Source of the DNA: Oegoconia quadripuncta
Taxonomy: Eukaryota; Arthropoda; Insecta; Lepidoptera; Autostichidae
DNA: 64,000 nucleotides
Assembly (NCBI GenBank): GCA_949316235.1
Contig: OX438748.1
Location: 34,838,836 to 34,902,835 of the forward strand
Direction of reading: 5' to 3'
The stretch's first letter is position 1. Every line of letters begins with the position of its first letter. Under the pieces are notes generated by a model, which was given only the letters and a program-made list of their open reading frames with translations, searched no databases and had not been told where the DNA came from. A program made the translations under genes and the position numbers. Below are positions 32,439 through 42,778 of this stretch, in pieces.

Positions 32439-33427
32439 ATTAAGTTGAAGATAATCTTGGATGGTAAGGTATGTGCCTCACTTCCGACTGCGGGTTCGTA
32501 CCTAACAAAATCACTGACAAGCTTTTTCGACTGACAAACTTAAGTATGTGTTTAGTTAGTTATCTAGTGACAATAACTGCAATTAATATTAGTTTTGTAA
32601 CAAACATCATTATAAGAATTGAAATAATTGAAAAAGAAAAAAAAAACAGAAAAAGGTAACAAATCAACAACATTACTTACGTAATTTTGTAATACTAACG
32701 AGCATGTGTGCGTGTGAGTGGATGTACAACGTATTCGACCGTACACCTCAGTATTTCAATGTAATACCTAACAGTCATTTCTGAAGAAAGGACATTGACA
32801 AACGAACAGACAGTCAAAAAGAGAGACAAACGGACAACAAGGGTTCCTTTTTTGACCCTCGGCGTTGTGTGTGTCTAGGCTTCGTCCGGACGTAACCCAA
32901 TAATTCTTGGTCAGATTTGAGTGTGATTTTACTTTTATATTTATAACGAAACGAATAACAGGCTCGTAACCGTTCCGTATATATTTAGCCTCTAACACAG
33001 TTGATTGGTTTATCTGAATGCCAATTATTTGTTTTCATTCAAAATGTGATACGGTACCCTAAAATAAACTATATTGTGTGTCCAAATATTACGTGGTTGA
33101 TAGTACAAAAGATCGACCAACAGTAGATAAAGGCTTCCATTACTGACTAAAACTATCTTTTGTGTATTAAACTTAAATAACTTTAGGGTTACCTCGCTTC
33201 CAAAGTTTACGTAATCTGCATTATCTTATTATGTGACTATTACTTTGGGCTAAAGAGGGGTTAAATCAGCGAAAATTTAGAATCAGCTTTTGATCGTGAT
33301 AATATAATCATAATCTTCGTGCTCTAGTTTCAATTTATTTGGGAGCGGCGCCTGTGGCGTGCGGGTCAGAGTAGGGCAAGCCCGAGTAATTTTGATGAAT
33401 TGTGGTTTTCACACAGTTAATGAAGTG
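32439..33427. other. Gene-free stretch
   Basis: No recognised repeat. The GGCTTCGTCCGGACGTAACCC piece near 32880 is a weak relative of 2590. Confidence 0.4.
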
Positions 33428-33700
33428 AAATACAATACAATACAATACAATACAAATACACTTTATTGTACAAAAGGAGGACATACATTTTACAAAACAC
33501 AATACTGATAAGAGTACAATTAGGCGGCCTTATCACTAAAAGCGATCTCTTCCAGGCAACCTTTGGGTGTAGGAGTATAACTCTATAGAACAGGCAGGTT
33601 GTGCAAAATACGGATGCAGATATGAAATACCTACATATCAATTACTTATTTAATAAACAAAAACTAAAACCATACATTTATACATATATATTATATACAT
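33428..33700 (-). mobile_element. LINE 3' end (family L-E) with ATACA array
   Basis: A pentamer ATACA array, then CACTTTATTGTACAAAAGG and GGCGGCCTTATCACTAAAAGC. It matches 62695-62840 and, more loosely, 24607. Confidence 0.65.
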
Positions 33701-33840
33701 AAATAGCTATATATATACATATAGATGGATACCACATACATAACAAAATAATACACACATAAGTACCTTATAAATATATAATACATCTTGTTGCCTTTCC
33801 GTTCAACTATAGGATCATTTGCAATTTCTGTACTGTTTAA

Positions 33841-34290
33841 AGAATAAATAAATAAATGAATGAATTAATTAATTAGCGAACGAACGAACGTATGAATGAA
33901 TGAATGAATGGATGAATGAATGAATGAATGAATGAATGGATGGATGGATGGATGGATGGTGGATGGATGGATGGATGGATGGATGATGGATGGATGGAGG
34001 GATGGATGGATGGATGGATGGTGGATGGATGGATGGATGGATGGATGGATGGATGGATGGATGGATGGATGGATGGATGGATGGATGGATGGATGGATGG
34101 ATGGATGGTGGATGGATGGATGGATGGATGGATGGATGAATGAATGAATGAATAGATGAATGGCTGAATGAATGAATGAATGGGTGGATGGATGGATCGA
34201 AGGATGGATGGAGGGATGAATGAATTAACGAATTAATGAATGAATGAATGAATGAAAGAATGAATGAATGAGTGAATGAATAAATAAATA
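33841..34290. repeat. ATGA/ATGG tetranucleotide microsatellite
   Basis: About 450 bp of tetramer repeats: ATGA-type at both edges and a long pure ATGG core (about 33940-34135). Because the unit is not a multiple of three, all frames stay open on both strands, giving false proteins of MDGW or SIHP units. It runs straight into the 3' tail of a SINE-2. Confidence 0.95.
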
Positions 34291-34505
34291 TCCTTGGGCA
34301 TACACACAGCGCCATCTAGTTCCACAGTAAGCAACTGTTGTGAAACCAGATGGTTGATATACTACATAAAAACCTTTTTTTTATTGTAAATAAATACTTA
34401 TTATAAAAAAAAATCCATAACTCGGGTACACATGTCCGTATTCACCACACAAACATATGTCCCTAGCGGGATTCGATCCCGCGACCACCAAACAGGTCAT
34501 CAAAT
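34287..34505 (-). mobile_element. SINE-2 copy
   Basis: Minus-strand copy: the tail AAATAAATATCC and CAGCGCCATCTAG directly follow the microsatellite. The head (GCGGGATTCGATCCCGCGACC) lacks about 35 internal bases before CCAAACAGGTCATC. Confidence 0.8.
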
Positions 34506-34584
34506 AATAAATAATAAAGTTTGATGTTGATGTACCGATCGAGTGTTTTATTAAGGCAAAGGCATGCCGGGGTTATATCAAGGT

Positions 34585-34969
34585 ACCGTCACTGGTCGGC
34601 GCAGAACGTCTTTTTCTTCCAATCTCCACTATCAGCTGTTACCTCATCATTCAGGCCCTTTTCGTTCATATCACCCCTCACATAATCCATCCATATTTTC
34701 CGTGGTCTCCTCTTCCTTTCTAAATTAATTGTGGGGACACAATTGACATCCATATTCATCACTCTCTTAGTAACATGCGTTTCATTCCTCCTCATACCAT
34801 GTCCATACCAAGCCAAACGATTTCCTTTCCACTTTTCTGTCACGGGTGCCGCTTTTAAATTCCCTCTTACATACTCGGGTTTGACGTATTTGGTGCACTT
34901 CTCAAGTTGTACACCATGCTCAAATGGTACACTTCTCAAACTCACCGTCTTATTCATAAAAACTAACAA
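34585..34969 (-). pseudogene. RTE-clade retrotransposon C-terminal fragment
   Basis: A 126-codon minus-strand frame contains KWKGNRLAWYGHGMRRNE, then RPRKIWMDYVRGDMNEKGL and TADSGDWKKKTFCADQ. NRLxWYGHxMRR and DWKKKTxCADP are hallmarks of the end of RTE-type endonuclease/reverse transcriptase polyproteins in Lepidoptera. Only the region after the polymerase is present. Intact codons here do not imply function, since the endonuclease and polymerase domains are missing upstream. Confidence 0.75.
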
Positions 34970-35102
34970 ACGCTTTATAAGCCTGTTTTAGTTAAAGTAT
35001 GTTTTGTCTCTGTCGTTCATAAGGAAATGTTGTAATGAAAGAAAGTGACAAAACATATTTTAACTAAAAGGCTTATAGCGTTTGTAATTTTTTATGAGTA
35101 AG
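34949..35102. mobile_element. 154-bp MITE
   Basis: Inverted arms of about 65 bp: CTTATTCATAAAAACTAACA..TATGTTTTGTC on the left and GACAAAACATATTTTAACT..TTATGAGTAAG on the right. It overlaps the 5' end of the RTE-like frame, so it lies in or beside that fragment. Confidence 0.7.
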
Positions 35103-36649
35103 AGGGATATTCTTTAAATTATCCATTCTCGTCACTCCATTTATCAATCTCAAGATTATCATCTCTGCTGCATTCACGATATTAGGTGATATTAGGACGA
35201 CACACTTATTTTATAAATAAGTGTGTCCTCAAAATAGCAATGCTATAGCATTGTTGTGTTCTGGTTATCAGAGATAAGATAGCCAGTCCCCCAAATAGTG
35301 CCTTGTGCCTTGCCTTTTTGGCACCATCATATCCTGTACTAATTTAAGTAGGTAAGCAATAATGGTGTCAATTAAAAACTTTTTCTTTCTTTGAAATAAG
35401 ATGAGGTTTCCGGGCCCAATTTAAAGTTCAGTAGTAGTGTTTTTATCTGAACCACAAGTTTCCAGCTGATATAGGATTAGCCCTGCATGTAATTTGAGAC
35501 TTTCACGGACAGTGAACTACACTCAATAGAAATTTTATTGTTATAACGTCTGTAAATGGAGGTTCTACATTCGGGCATTTATTTTTATTTTATTCTATGT
35601 ATACAATATTCCAAAATTTGCTGGTCGATTCTTTTTATCCGTTAGACTGGTTCACGCCTCTGGAGATGTGAGAGCTGGTGCCTACTTTGCTCAGCAACTA
35701 AGCTTATGCATTTAGCGGGGCAATAGCGCTAGCGTGCTAGGTACTATGCCTCACGGAAGCGAGTTGGACGGCGTATTTTTTCTATAGGATATAGGTATTC
35801 TTAATTGTGTTCTATAAATTTGTTGTTTCATGTACATACTTAATAAATGTTGTTTCCTGAGATAAAAAGTTTATTGTATAAACTGGCACACATACAAGAA
35901 AGAAACATACATGAAAACAACAAGAACAATACCATTTTTTTAAAACAAAACGATGTAAAAAAATACAGTAACATAACAAATAAATTTGTGAATGTTTCTG
36001 AAAGAAATATCTGAAGCAGTGCTTATCTATTCAACATCCACCTTATCTAAATTCGTCTATTCAAAATCTATTTAAGTCTGCTGGAGGCGCATTGACATTA
36101 TTCAAGTAGCTTGTACAAGATTACAAAATTACAGAAGTGAGATATTCATGCTATTTATAAATTGTTGTGTTGATTAATAAACCTAACTTGAGACCTGAAA
36201 AGCACGTACATACTCAAGCAGTACTCGCTTGAGAGGTGCGCGTATAAATAAAGGAAACTCAAGACTCAAGATTCATAAGCCACTGACTACTTACATACAT
36301 ACACTTGAAAAGTATTTCTCTCCTCCGTAGGGCAGTCAAGTACACCTTTGAGATTCTTGAACTACTGAAAGAATTCTGTGAATTTGAAGAGTCATTTGCT
36401 TAGTGAAGATGCTCCTCATTCACCCCGTATATAACACCGGGTAGTTGCAAGAGCCTGGTTTCATCCCGATTACATTAGAAATTCAAATCTATGCATGCTA
36501 CTGAATTCCATGCATGGTAAATGATTCAATTCAGTAAATCCCTGCTTGGCTGAGTAAGACCAATTTCATCTCTCGGCGTGGGTATAGCACGAAGCTGGGG
36601 ATTTGTTGAGATTAGGCAATTTATCACTCAAAGTCAATAGATTTTATTT
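35103..36649. other. Mostly unassigned stretch with small relics
   Basis: It holds a 13-bp-arm hairpin (35199-35227), SINE-1 scraps (about 35230-35300 and 35397-35412) and a decayed frame near 35650-35790 reading LVHASGDVRAGAYFAQQL, then RGNSASVLGTMP. The latter looks like a transposon-derived protein that I cannot place. Nothing else was recognised. Confidence 0.45.
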
Positions 36650-37221
36650 AATAATAATAAAATATTTCGGGCACCTTATCTAAAGCTTAAAACATTAGGT
36701 TTACGATTCGGATGTCGCGGGTTCGATCCCCAGCGGGGTACATGTTTAAGTACTCGGTTTGGTTGGTGGTAGGACATTTTAAATGCCCGCCTGACTAGCT
36801 ACCACCATCTTATCTAAATCTGCCGCCAAGCAGCAATGTTAATAGCATTGTTGTGTTCCGGTTGTCAGAGAAAAGATAGCCAGTCCCCCAAATAAGATGG
36901 GGTTTCCGGGTCAGTACGCTACCACCTTCGGCCTCATCTTCACTTAACATCAGGTGTGACTGAGGTCAAGTGCTAACCCGTTGTGGATAAAAAAAAACTT
37001 ACACCAATCTAGTCCCAAACTAAGCAAAACTTGTACCATGGATGGTAGATAACCTGGATACTAGATAACGGATAAACATAAATAAATATTTATATAAACA
37101 TCCATGATTCGGGAATAAAATGTTCGTATTCATCACACAAACATTTACCCCTCGCGGGATTCGAACCCGCAACGGTTGGTTTCACTGACAGGGTCACTAT
37201 CCACTACACCGATCGGTCCTC
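36650..37221 (-). mobile_element. SINE-3 split by a SINE-1
   Basis: SINE-3 3' tail (36650-36676, AAATATTTCGGGCACCTTA), then SINE-1 on the + strand, then the SINE-3 body and head (36998-37221, ending CCACTACACCGATCGGTCC). ACCTTA and ACTTA border the insert as an imperfect target duplication. Confidence 0.8.
36677..36997 (+). mobile_element. SINE-1, slightly 5'-truncated
   Basis: Starts within the head (AAAACATTAGGTTTACGATTC), with B box GGGTTCGATCCCC and a full body. It carries the AATAAGATGGGG variant of the 3' half, also seen at 42188. Confidence 0.85.
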
Positions 37222-37428
37222 CTATAGGATGCATACGTACGTAAATATACTCTTTAATAGGAGAATACAATTGAGTTTTCAGTACAAGGTTTTGAGTTGT
37301 TGTAAAGACTCTGTGAATTGTCACCCGTATTATAATATTTGATGTTGTCCGTTTGTATAATAAGTAAAATATGGGAACAGAGTCGCAGGTCGAAAAATTT
37401 GTATTACCTAAAAAAAATTGCAAAAGAA

Positions 37429-37500
37429 TGCGTTGGCCGAGAATCGAACTCGGATCAACTGCTTGGAAGGCAACTATGCTGACCATTACACCACCAACGC
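37429..37500 (-). tRNA. tRNA-Gly (anticodon UCC)
   Basis: The minus strand gives exactly the same 72-nt tRNA as the copies at 3015, 5964 and 11225. The acceptor and T stems are perfect and the loop is CTTCCAA. The terminator is a T-rich run just downstream on the minus strand (AAAAAAATTG at 37411-37420 read in reverse). The flanks do not match the duplicated block, so it is an independent locus and could be an ancestral gene. Confidence 0.85.
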
Positions 37501-37651
37501 AGCTGATAAACTTGATGTAATTTGATATGATATTCATGATTAAATTTTATTTGATTATACAGCTGTTGTAACAATTAGAGAAATGAGTATACAATCCCAA
37601 ACAATGAATTATTAATGATATGAAATCTCATTAACATCGTATATACAGTAA

Positions 37652-37685
37652 AAGCCGTACAACAACGACTGTTGTTGTACGGCTT
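37652..37685. repeat. Perfect 15-bp hairpin
   Basis: AAGCCGTACAACAAC, a GACT loop, then the exact complement. Loose TATA-rich pairing extends it outward. Confidence 0.8.
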
Positions 37686-37738
37686 GTATATATATATGTT
37701 AATTTAAGCAGTCCATGTAAGCTAGCGATAAGGATGAG

Positions 37739-37773
37739 GCCCCAAGCATACTTATAATAAGTATGCTTGGGGC
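37739..37773. repeat. Perfect 16-bp hairpin
   Basis: GCCCCAAGCATACTTA, a TAA loop, then the exact complement. It lies 53 bp from the previous hairpin. Confidence 0.8.
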
Positions 37774-38415
37774 TTACTAGATTGCCTCGATCCATGTTCA
37801 TAGTCACTATTATTTTAGACTGACGGGGTTATAATAAATATTCTTTTAAAATTTTAATTTTATTGACAATCAAAATATGTCATAAGCTGCAGTAGTTTCT
37901 ATTTAAGTGGAGGTTATGGACAGAAGAACTTTGAAATGAAAGAAAAAAAATATGTTTTAATTATCGCTTAAGTATCTGCATCCAACGAGGAAACGGTGCC
38001 AGCGTTTTGGGTGCCTTGCCTCGAGGCCCCAATTTTTTACATTAGTTCTAGTTTATATTTAAATTCCATCTCTTTATTTGTTACTGTTTTTAAATAAATA
38101 GTTCATCTATTATAAATATGATATAAAATTATGTGGAATCGTTCTTAGTAAAAAAATTATATGAAATAAAGTAGATAGCTAGATAAACGTTTATTTATTT
38201 CTCCAGACACACACATACATTAAACACTGCATGCAATAGTATTATCAAATTTAAACGGCAGTACAGTATAAAAGCTAAATAAAAGTAGCTTAACCTAAGT
38301 AAGTGTATAGTAAGTGGGCACTTTTAAAATATGTGGATAGCATTTTAAATTAGTGTTACAAAACCTGGAAAGTATAAAAGTACAAAAGTATGTGTGCGCT
38401 GCAGTGGCACAAATC
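37774..38415. other. Gene-free stretch
   Basis: AT-rich. The piece near 37990-38035 (AAACGGTGCCAGCG..GCCTTGCCTCG) resembles the complement of 14545-14590. No gene was recognised. Confidence 0.4.
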
Positions 38416-38419
38416 AAAA

Positions 38420-38830
38420 TCAAAATCATCAAAATAAAAAAATGCTTTATTTCGTAGGTACACTTGCTTGTTCAAAAGGCAATTTTCCCCTGAGAAAAAC
38501 AAGCAAGAAACTCCAGAGGTCGCTCTTTTAAAAAAAGGTTTTTATATTACAAAAGCATTATTTTATATTATAATATTTCATTATTGTGAAATAGCCTGGC
38601 TACGCGTAAGGGCTGTTCATGTCCATGAATGTTTATCATCTAAATAATGTGATATTTTTTAATATGCTTTCTTAATAAGTTTCTGTTTTATAGTATCTTT
38701 AAATTTTTGAAACGAAGATTTTGTATATCAACAGGAACTTTATTGAAAAAGCGTATATGTATATAACCCTTTGAATGAATTACTGACTTTGTGAAGGCGA
38801 CTTATGTGACCTGCAAGTGGGCCAAGGGCT
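38420..38830 (-). mobile_element. L-A LINE 3' end
   Basis: AAATGCTTTATTTCGTAGG through TTTGTGAAGGCGACTTATGTG, the minus-strand tail with the usual order of segments. Confidence 0.7.
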
Positions 38831-39352
38831 CAAGTGGCACAAGTAATTACAAGGATATTCGCTTGTATCAGCTAAAGAAAGCTAAGTCCCTATATTATTG
38901 GAGACCCATGGTACAGGTGAACGTTACAGTACACATCATTGTTACTGTAGCCTAAATAGCTTCACGGATTATGATGTTCAGGGTATTGTTAGATTCGATC
39001 TGATTCATAGAGTGTCATAGGATATACTTAATTGTAAAAATGTTTCACCCTTTCCTAATGAAAGTTGTTATTACAACTTCATTTTATCATATACACTTAA
39101 ATCCATTATCCGAACACCTAGGCGAGCGAACTCATTATATCTGTTCTCATTGTTCAGGGTAACCTAGTTTCAACCCAGGTTTGCCTGGCACTATTGGTAT
39201 AAAATAATGCTTGTAGATGAAGTAAGATATACATATATAAAATCTTGTTGTTAATGAGAATCACCTCGCATATTTATCTCCGTTTCCCCTGAATAGAGTT
39301 AAGTCCGTCGTTGGCAACAAAGCCCTCATTAATATGCGCTTCTCTTTTACAG
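38831..39352. other. Region upstream of the Tret1-like exon
   Basis: It contains a repeat P relative (38945-39035). A CTTCTCTTTTACAG splice acceptor at 39339-39352 precedes the coding exon. No convincing promoter or 5' exon could be placed, so transcription presumably starts farther upstream. Confidence 0.45.
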
Positions 39353-40307
39353 GCGGGAAAAATCTAATAAAGGGACAATGGCGGGTTCCAAGGAGCGGCT
39401 GCTTTATGAAAGGAGATCCGATTGCGAATACGAATACGAACCTAGACGAAGATACGATACAAACTACTCCAGAAGCGAAACAAATCGATACGATAGAAAT
39501 AGATACGATAGAAACGAAAGGAGGGAGACTAGAGTCACAAGACACGAATACGAAAAACCGAAAAGAAAGAACGGTTACGTTTATGAAGACATTTATTCAG
39601 ATTTCGACGAAGCACAAGGCAGATTATCTCTGTTCAGACCTATAAGACCAGAGTATCTTAATCTGCCGACGTCTTATGATAGCAAATACAATAGCTTACC
39701 AAGAAACTACTACTGTTACGAAGAGAGAAGCAATCGTAGGTATAAGAAAGATTATTACGATTTTAGAATCGACAACGAAAGACATCCGCGACAGTCTTAT
39801 GAAAGAAAATCTGATAGGCAAATTGAACAAGAATACGAAGTAAGAAATAATCACGAATCAAGCCGACCAATCATAAATGATACTAAAAATCCAACGAGAA
39901 TTCAAAATTCGAACGCAGCTAAAAACGTGGCCGTTTGCAAGGCACTGCGTCTAACAGAAAAGAACGCTAAGTACTGGACAACCGACTTCCCAGAGAGGCG
40001 GCAGAGAAAGCCAGAGGAAACGAAGAAAAATGTAAAATTCTCCGAAGTGTCCGGTTGCAATCGCAAAATGGTCGTCGACGATCCAGTTTGCGGGCGTAAA
40101 GTGGTTCCTGTTAGAGAATTAGAAGTGTCATTGGACCAGATGATCCAGAATGGTTACTTTGAAAGGCACAACATACCTATTGCTCGGGCTATGGAGAACG
40201 TCGCAAAGGAAGAGCCATCGGGAAGTGCCGTGCCAAACGGGAAATGCTTATCGGGTGAAACGGGAACGGGAAAGCAAACGCTGCGCAAAACCAGACATCT
40301 ACCGCAG
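39353..40307 (+). CDS. Tret1-like sugar transporter, first coding exon (N-terminal domain)
   Basis: The exon starts after a CTTCTCTTTTACAG acceptor and ends at CAG|GTGAGT (40307). Translation most likely begins at the ATG at 39378 (A at -3, G at +4), giving 310 residues that end in phase 0. The frame is open back to 39333 without another ATG, so a further upstream coding exon cannot be excluded. The protein part is hydrophilic and has no signal peptide. Residues 1-153 hold 22 of its 24 tyrosines and many Arg/Glu, with a short internal NRYDR tandem (37-41 and 42-46). Residues 229-250 (RKMVVDDPVCGRKVVPVREL) look more ordered. In the mature transporter this would be a cytoplasmic, probably disordered tail. 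Long N-terminal forms are known for Drosophila Tret1. The role here is inferred from the downstream exon. Confidence 0.8.
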
Positions 40308-40365
40308 GTGAGTGTATATTTTATTGCAATTCCAGGGGTAATTTAAAGAGTCGCAGAGTTATTTT

Positions 40366-40445
40366 CACAAAAAATCACGAAATCTTAACTCTGGTAATCG
40401 GACACACTGATTACCAGAGTTCAGATTTCGTGATTTTTTTTTGTG
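40366..40445. repeat. Long near-perfect hairpin close to the splice donor
   Basis: The arms 40366-40399 and 40409-40445 are complementary apart from one mismatch and a T-run length difference. The loop is GGACACACT. It lies 58 bp after the donor site and would be in the nascent transcript. Confidence 0.8.
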
Positions 40446-40609
40446 ACTTTGTACTTGCCTTGTGTACATCAGTGCCTTTTTAACATCCAACGAAAAACGA
40501 AGTTTTAAGTGATGGCGGAGTTGTATGTGTCCAATCGTTGTCCGCATGCATCTCAGTAATGAAAAACCATGTCAAAACAACATTATCAAAATAAGGTTAT
40601 TATAAAATT

Positions 40610-40700
40610 AGTGACTACCTGAATGACAAAAACGCTTGGTATATCTACTTCGCCCAGCACCTAAAAATTATAAAATTGTATTAGTTGTATACTTTTAAAC
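40610..40700 (-). repeat. Dispersed repeat Q, end fragment
   Basis: GACAAAAACGCTTGGTATA through AAAATTGTATTAGTTGTATAC, matching 15675-15745. The coding part is absent. Confidence 0.55.
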
Positions 40701-41094
40701 CGTTCTCAAGATTGAGAGGACCTTGGGAACCAATTGATTGATGCCAATTGAATCAGTCATAAGTGCGGTCTCAAGCTTTGTTGTTTAATTTGTCTAGAGG
40801 AATATATAAAGCTTTACTTAGAGAGAATATATAATTCTGTCTGTACATACAGAATACAGGGTTGACTAATTCAACAGCCTCACTTTGCCGCTCGAAGGGT
40901 ACAAAGCCATTAGCAGCGCAGATTGCCGTAACGACGTCAATTATTTTGATCACCCTGTAGCTTCAAATAATAATGTGATTTCAATAGAGAAGGCACTTTA
41001 CTCGGCTTTACTTGTGTATTCAGGATATTATTCGAATTCGGAGGTTCATAATGACCCTTCACCAAATGGCGGACGGCAGTTAGTCTAAAGATTC

Positions 41095-41891
41095 GACGAC
41101 TGCTCCGCTGAACACCCTAAGTGTGCCCCTGGTGGTAGAACGGGTAAATTTTGTATGATCTGTAGTGCTCCTTTGGTGGTTTGGTGGAGCACATCTCATG
41201 TCATTATATTTTTGGTTCCACTTTACTCCTACAAAGGATGGAACAATGATGACCATTTTATTTGCACTCGACATATTTTCAAAAAAAAGAGCCATTTATT
41301 AGTCACCGAAATTAACAAAAAATACAAATAAATTTTTCCTAAGAATGACAAATTAAAGACACGTTAATTTATAAGTAAAAAAATAATTTAACTTTGAAGG
41401 AAGAAAGTTTTGTTTGTTTCAATAAAATACTTAACATTATACAGGGTGTAACGGTTAAGTGTAGTCATATTTTAAGGGCTTGTTCTACCCATCAATACGA
41501 ACAACTTTTACTATGGGGGCAACTTCGAAATCGCGAAAAAAAAATCAGCTGTTTCATACATTGCATCGGGAGGTTATTGAAATTTTCTATGGAACAGCTC
41601 ATTTTTTTTTCGCGATTTCGAAGTTGCCCCCATAGTAAAAGTTGTTCGTATTGATGGGTAGAACAAGCCCTTAAAATATGACTACACTTAACCGTTACAC
41701 GGTGTAGATTTAAAACAAATATTTCAAGTATTTCATTTTAGTTGTCCCTCCAATGTGTTCATAACTTAAAAGGAGCACGACAGCTAACTCAAAAATTTCC
41801 CTTCTGAACCACTAAAGGGGCACAACGGAGCATTCGAATTTATCCGTCGTACCCCTGGGGCACAATCTGGGTGTTCAGCGAAGCATTCGTC
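41095..41891. mobile_element. Nonautonomous hAT-like element
   Basis: 797 bp bounded by the 8-bp target duplication AAAGATTC (41087-41094 and 41892-41899). The terminal inverted repeats start GACGACTGCTCCGCTGAACA on the left and GACGAATGCTTCGCTGAACA on the right, and run for roughly 90 bp. There is no transposase frame. Eight-base duplications fit the hAT superfamily. Another MITE sits inside. Confidence 0.75.
41442..41704. mobile_element. Palindromic MITE nested in the hAT-like element
   Basis: 263 bp flanked by TA on both sides (41440-41441 and 41705-41706). The arms of about 110 bp are nearly identical complements (CAGGGTGTAACGGTTAAGTG at the left end). The CAGGGTG end is shared with the MITEs at 56030 and 62589. 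Confidence 0.8.
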
Positions 41892-42053
41892 AAAGATTCA
41901 TATGATAAAAGTTAGTCCAGTAAAAATACGTAATGTTGGTGGTATAAGTTCCCATAATGTAATATTCATACGATAGAGTAACCAATAGTGATACAATAAA
42001 AAGGTTTTCTGACCATTTTGCTTTAGGATAGGATAGGTGTATGTATGTATGAT

Positions 42054-42182
42054 CTTCAAGTCTAGAGTGAATAGGCATTTACTGGGTGCGCGTGATACAT
42101 CTTCGGCTACATCGTCACTTTCCATCAGGTGAGATTGTGGCCAAACGCGAATCCAGTTTAAAAAAAAAAAAAAAAAAAAAAA
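42054..42182 (+). mobile_element. L-B LINE 3' end, short
   Basis: ATCTTCAAGTCTAGAGTGAA through TTTCCATCAGGTGAGATTG and an A run, the last 125 bases of L-B. Confidence 0.7.
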
Positions 42183-42187
42183 TGTTG

Positions 42188-42518
42188 TTTTTTTTTATCC
42201 ACAACGAGTTAGCACTTGACCTCAATCACACCTGATGTTAAGTGAAGATGAGGCCGAAGGTGGTAGCATACTGACCCGGAAACCCCATCTTATTTGGGGG
42301 ACTGGCTATCTTATCTCTGAGAACCGGAACACAACAATGCTATTAACATTGCTGTTTGGCGGCAGATTTAGATAAGATGGTGGTAGCTTGATAGGCGGAC
42401 ATTTAATATGCCCTACCACCAACCAAACCGAGTACTAAGTATGTACCCCGCTGGGGATCGAACCCGCGACCTCCGAGACGTAAACCCAATGTTGTTCACA
42501 TTGAGCCACGGAGGCGGT
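42188..42518 (-). mobile_element. SINE-1, full length
   Basis: T run, GACCTCAATCACACCTGATG, full body, B box GGGGATCGAACCCGCGACC and head GAGCCACGGAGGCGG. Confidence 0.85.
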
Positions 42519-42534
42519 ATGTCCGTTCCTTTGG

Positions 42535-42665
42535 CGCATCCTGTAGCCTAAAGTACATGGTGTCGTTAGATTCGTCTTCATACCTGGAGTGGCATAGGAT
42601 ACATGGTAAAAAATCCATAATGGCGTCCGCATAATACAAAATATGTTGTCCGGTTTTTTGGTTTT
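42535..42665 (+). repeat. Dispersed repeat P, second copy
   Basis: GGTGTCGTTAGATTCGTCTT and GGCGTCCGCATAATACAAAA match 15490-15590 in the same order. Confidence 0.5.
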
Positions 42666-42778
42666 TAAAAAATTAATAGTTATTAATTATTAAAACCTAT
42701 TTTCTCAAACTTAAATCTCCGCCCTTTAACTCTGAGCCTCAAAGAGTCGTCAACCCTACACAATTCTATCAAGCTCTG

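Noticed and set aside
33841..34290. CRISPR-like array
   Set aside because: The units are 4 bp without spacers, and the genome is an insect one. No other regularly spaced repeats occur in the window.
33869..34315. Long open frames in the ATGG microsatellite (MDGW or SIHP repeats on both strands)
   Set aside because: A tetranucleotide repeat without stop codons is open in all frames. There is no start context, splice context or non-repetitive coding sequence.
39378..40307. Walker A-like GETGTGK at residues 293-299 of the Tret1-like N-terminal domain
   Set aside because: The residue after K is Q rather than S/T, and no Walker B or nucleotide-binding fold surrounds it, so it is chance similarity.
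40308..40346. Read-through end of the first coding exon (VSVYFIAIPGVI then a stop)
   Set aside because: CAG|GTGAGT is a strong donor and the frame joins perfectly to the TM1 exon. The extra 12 residues are intron.
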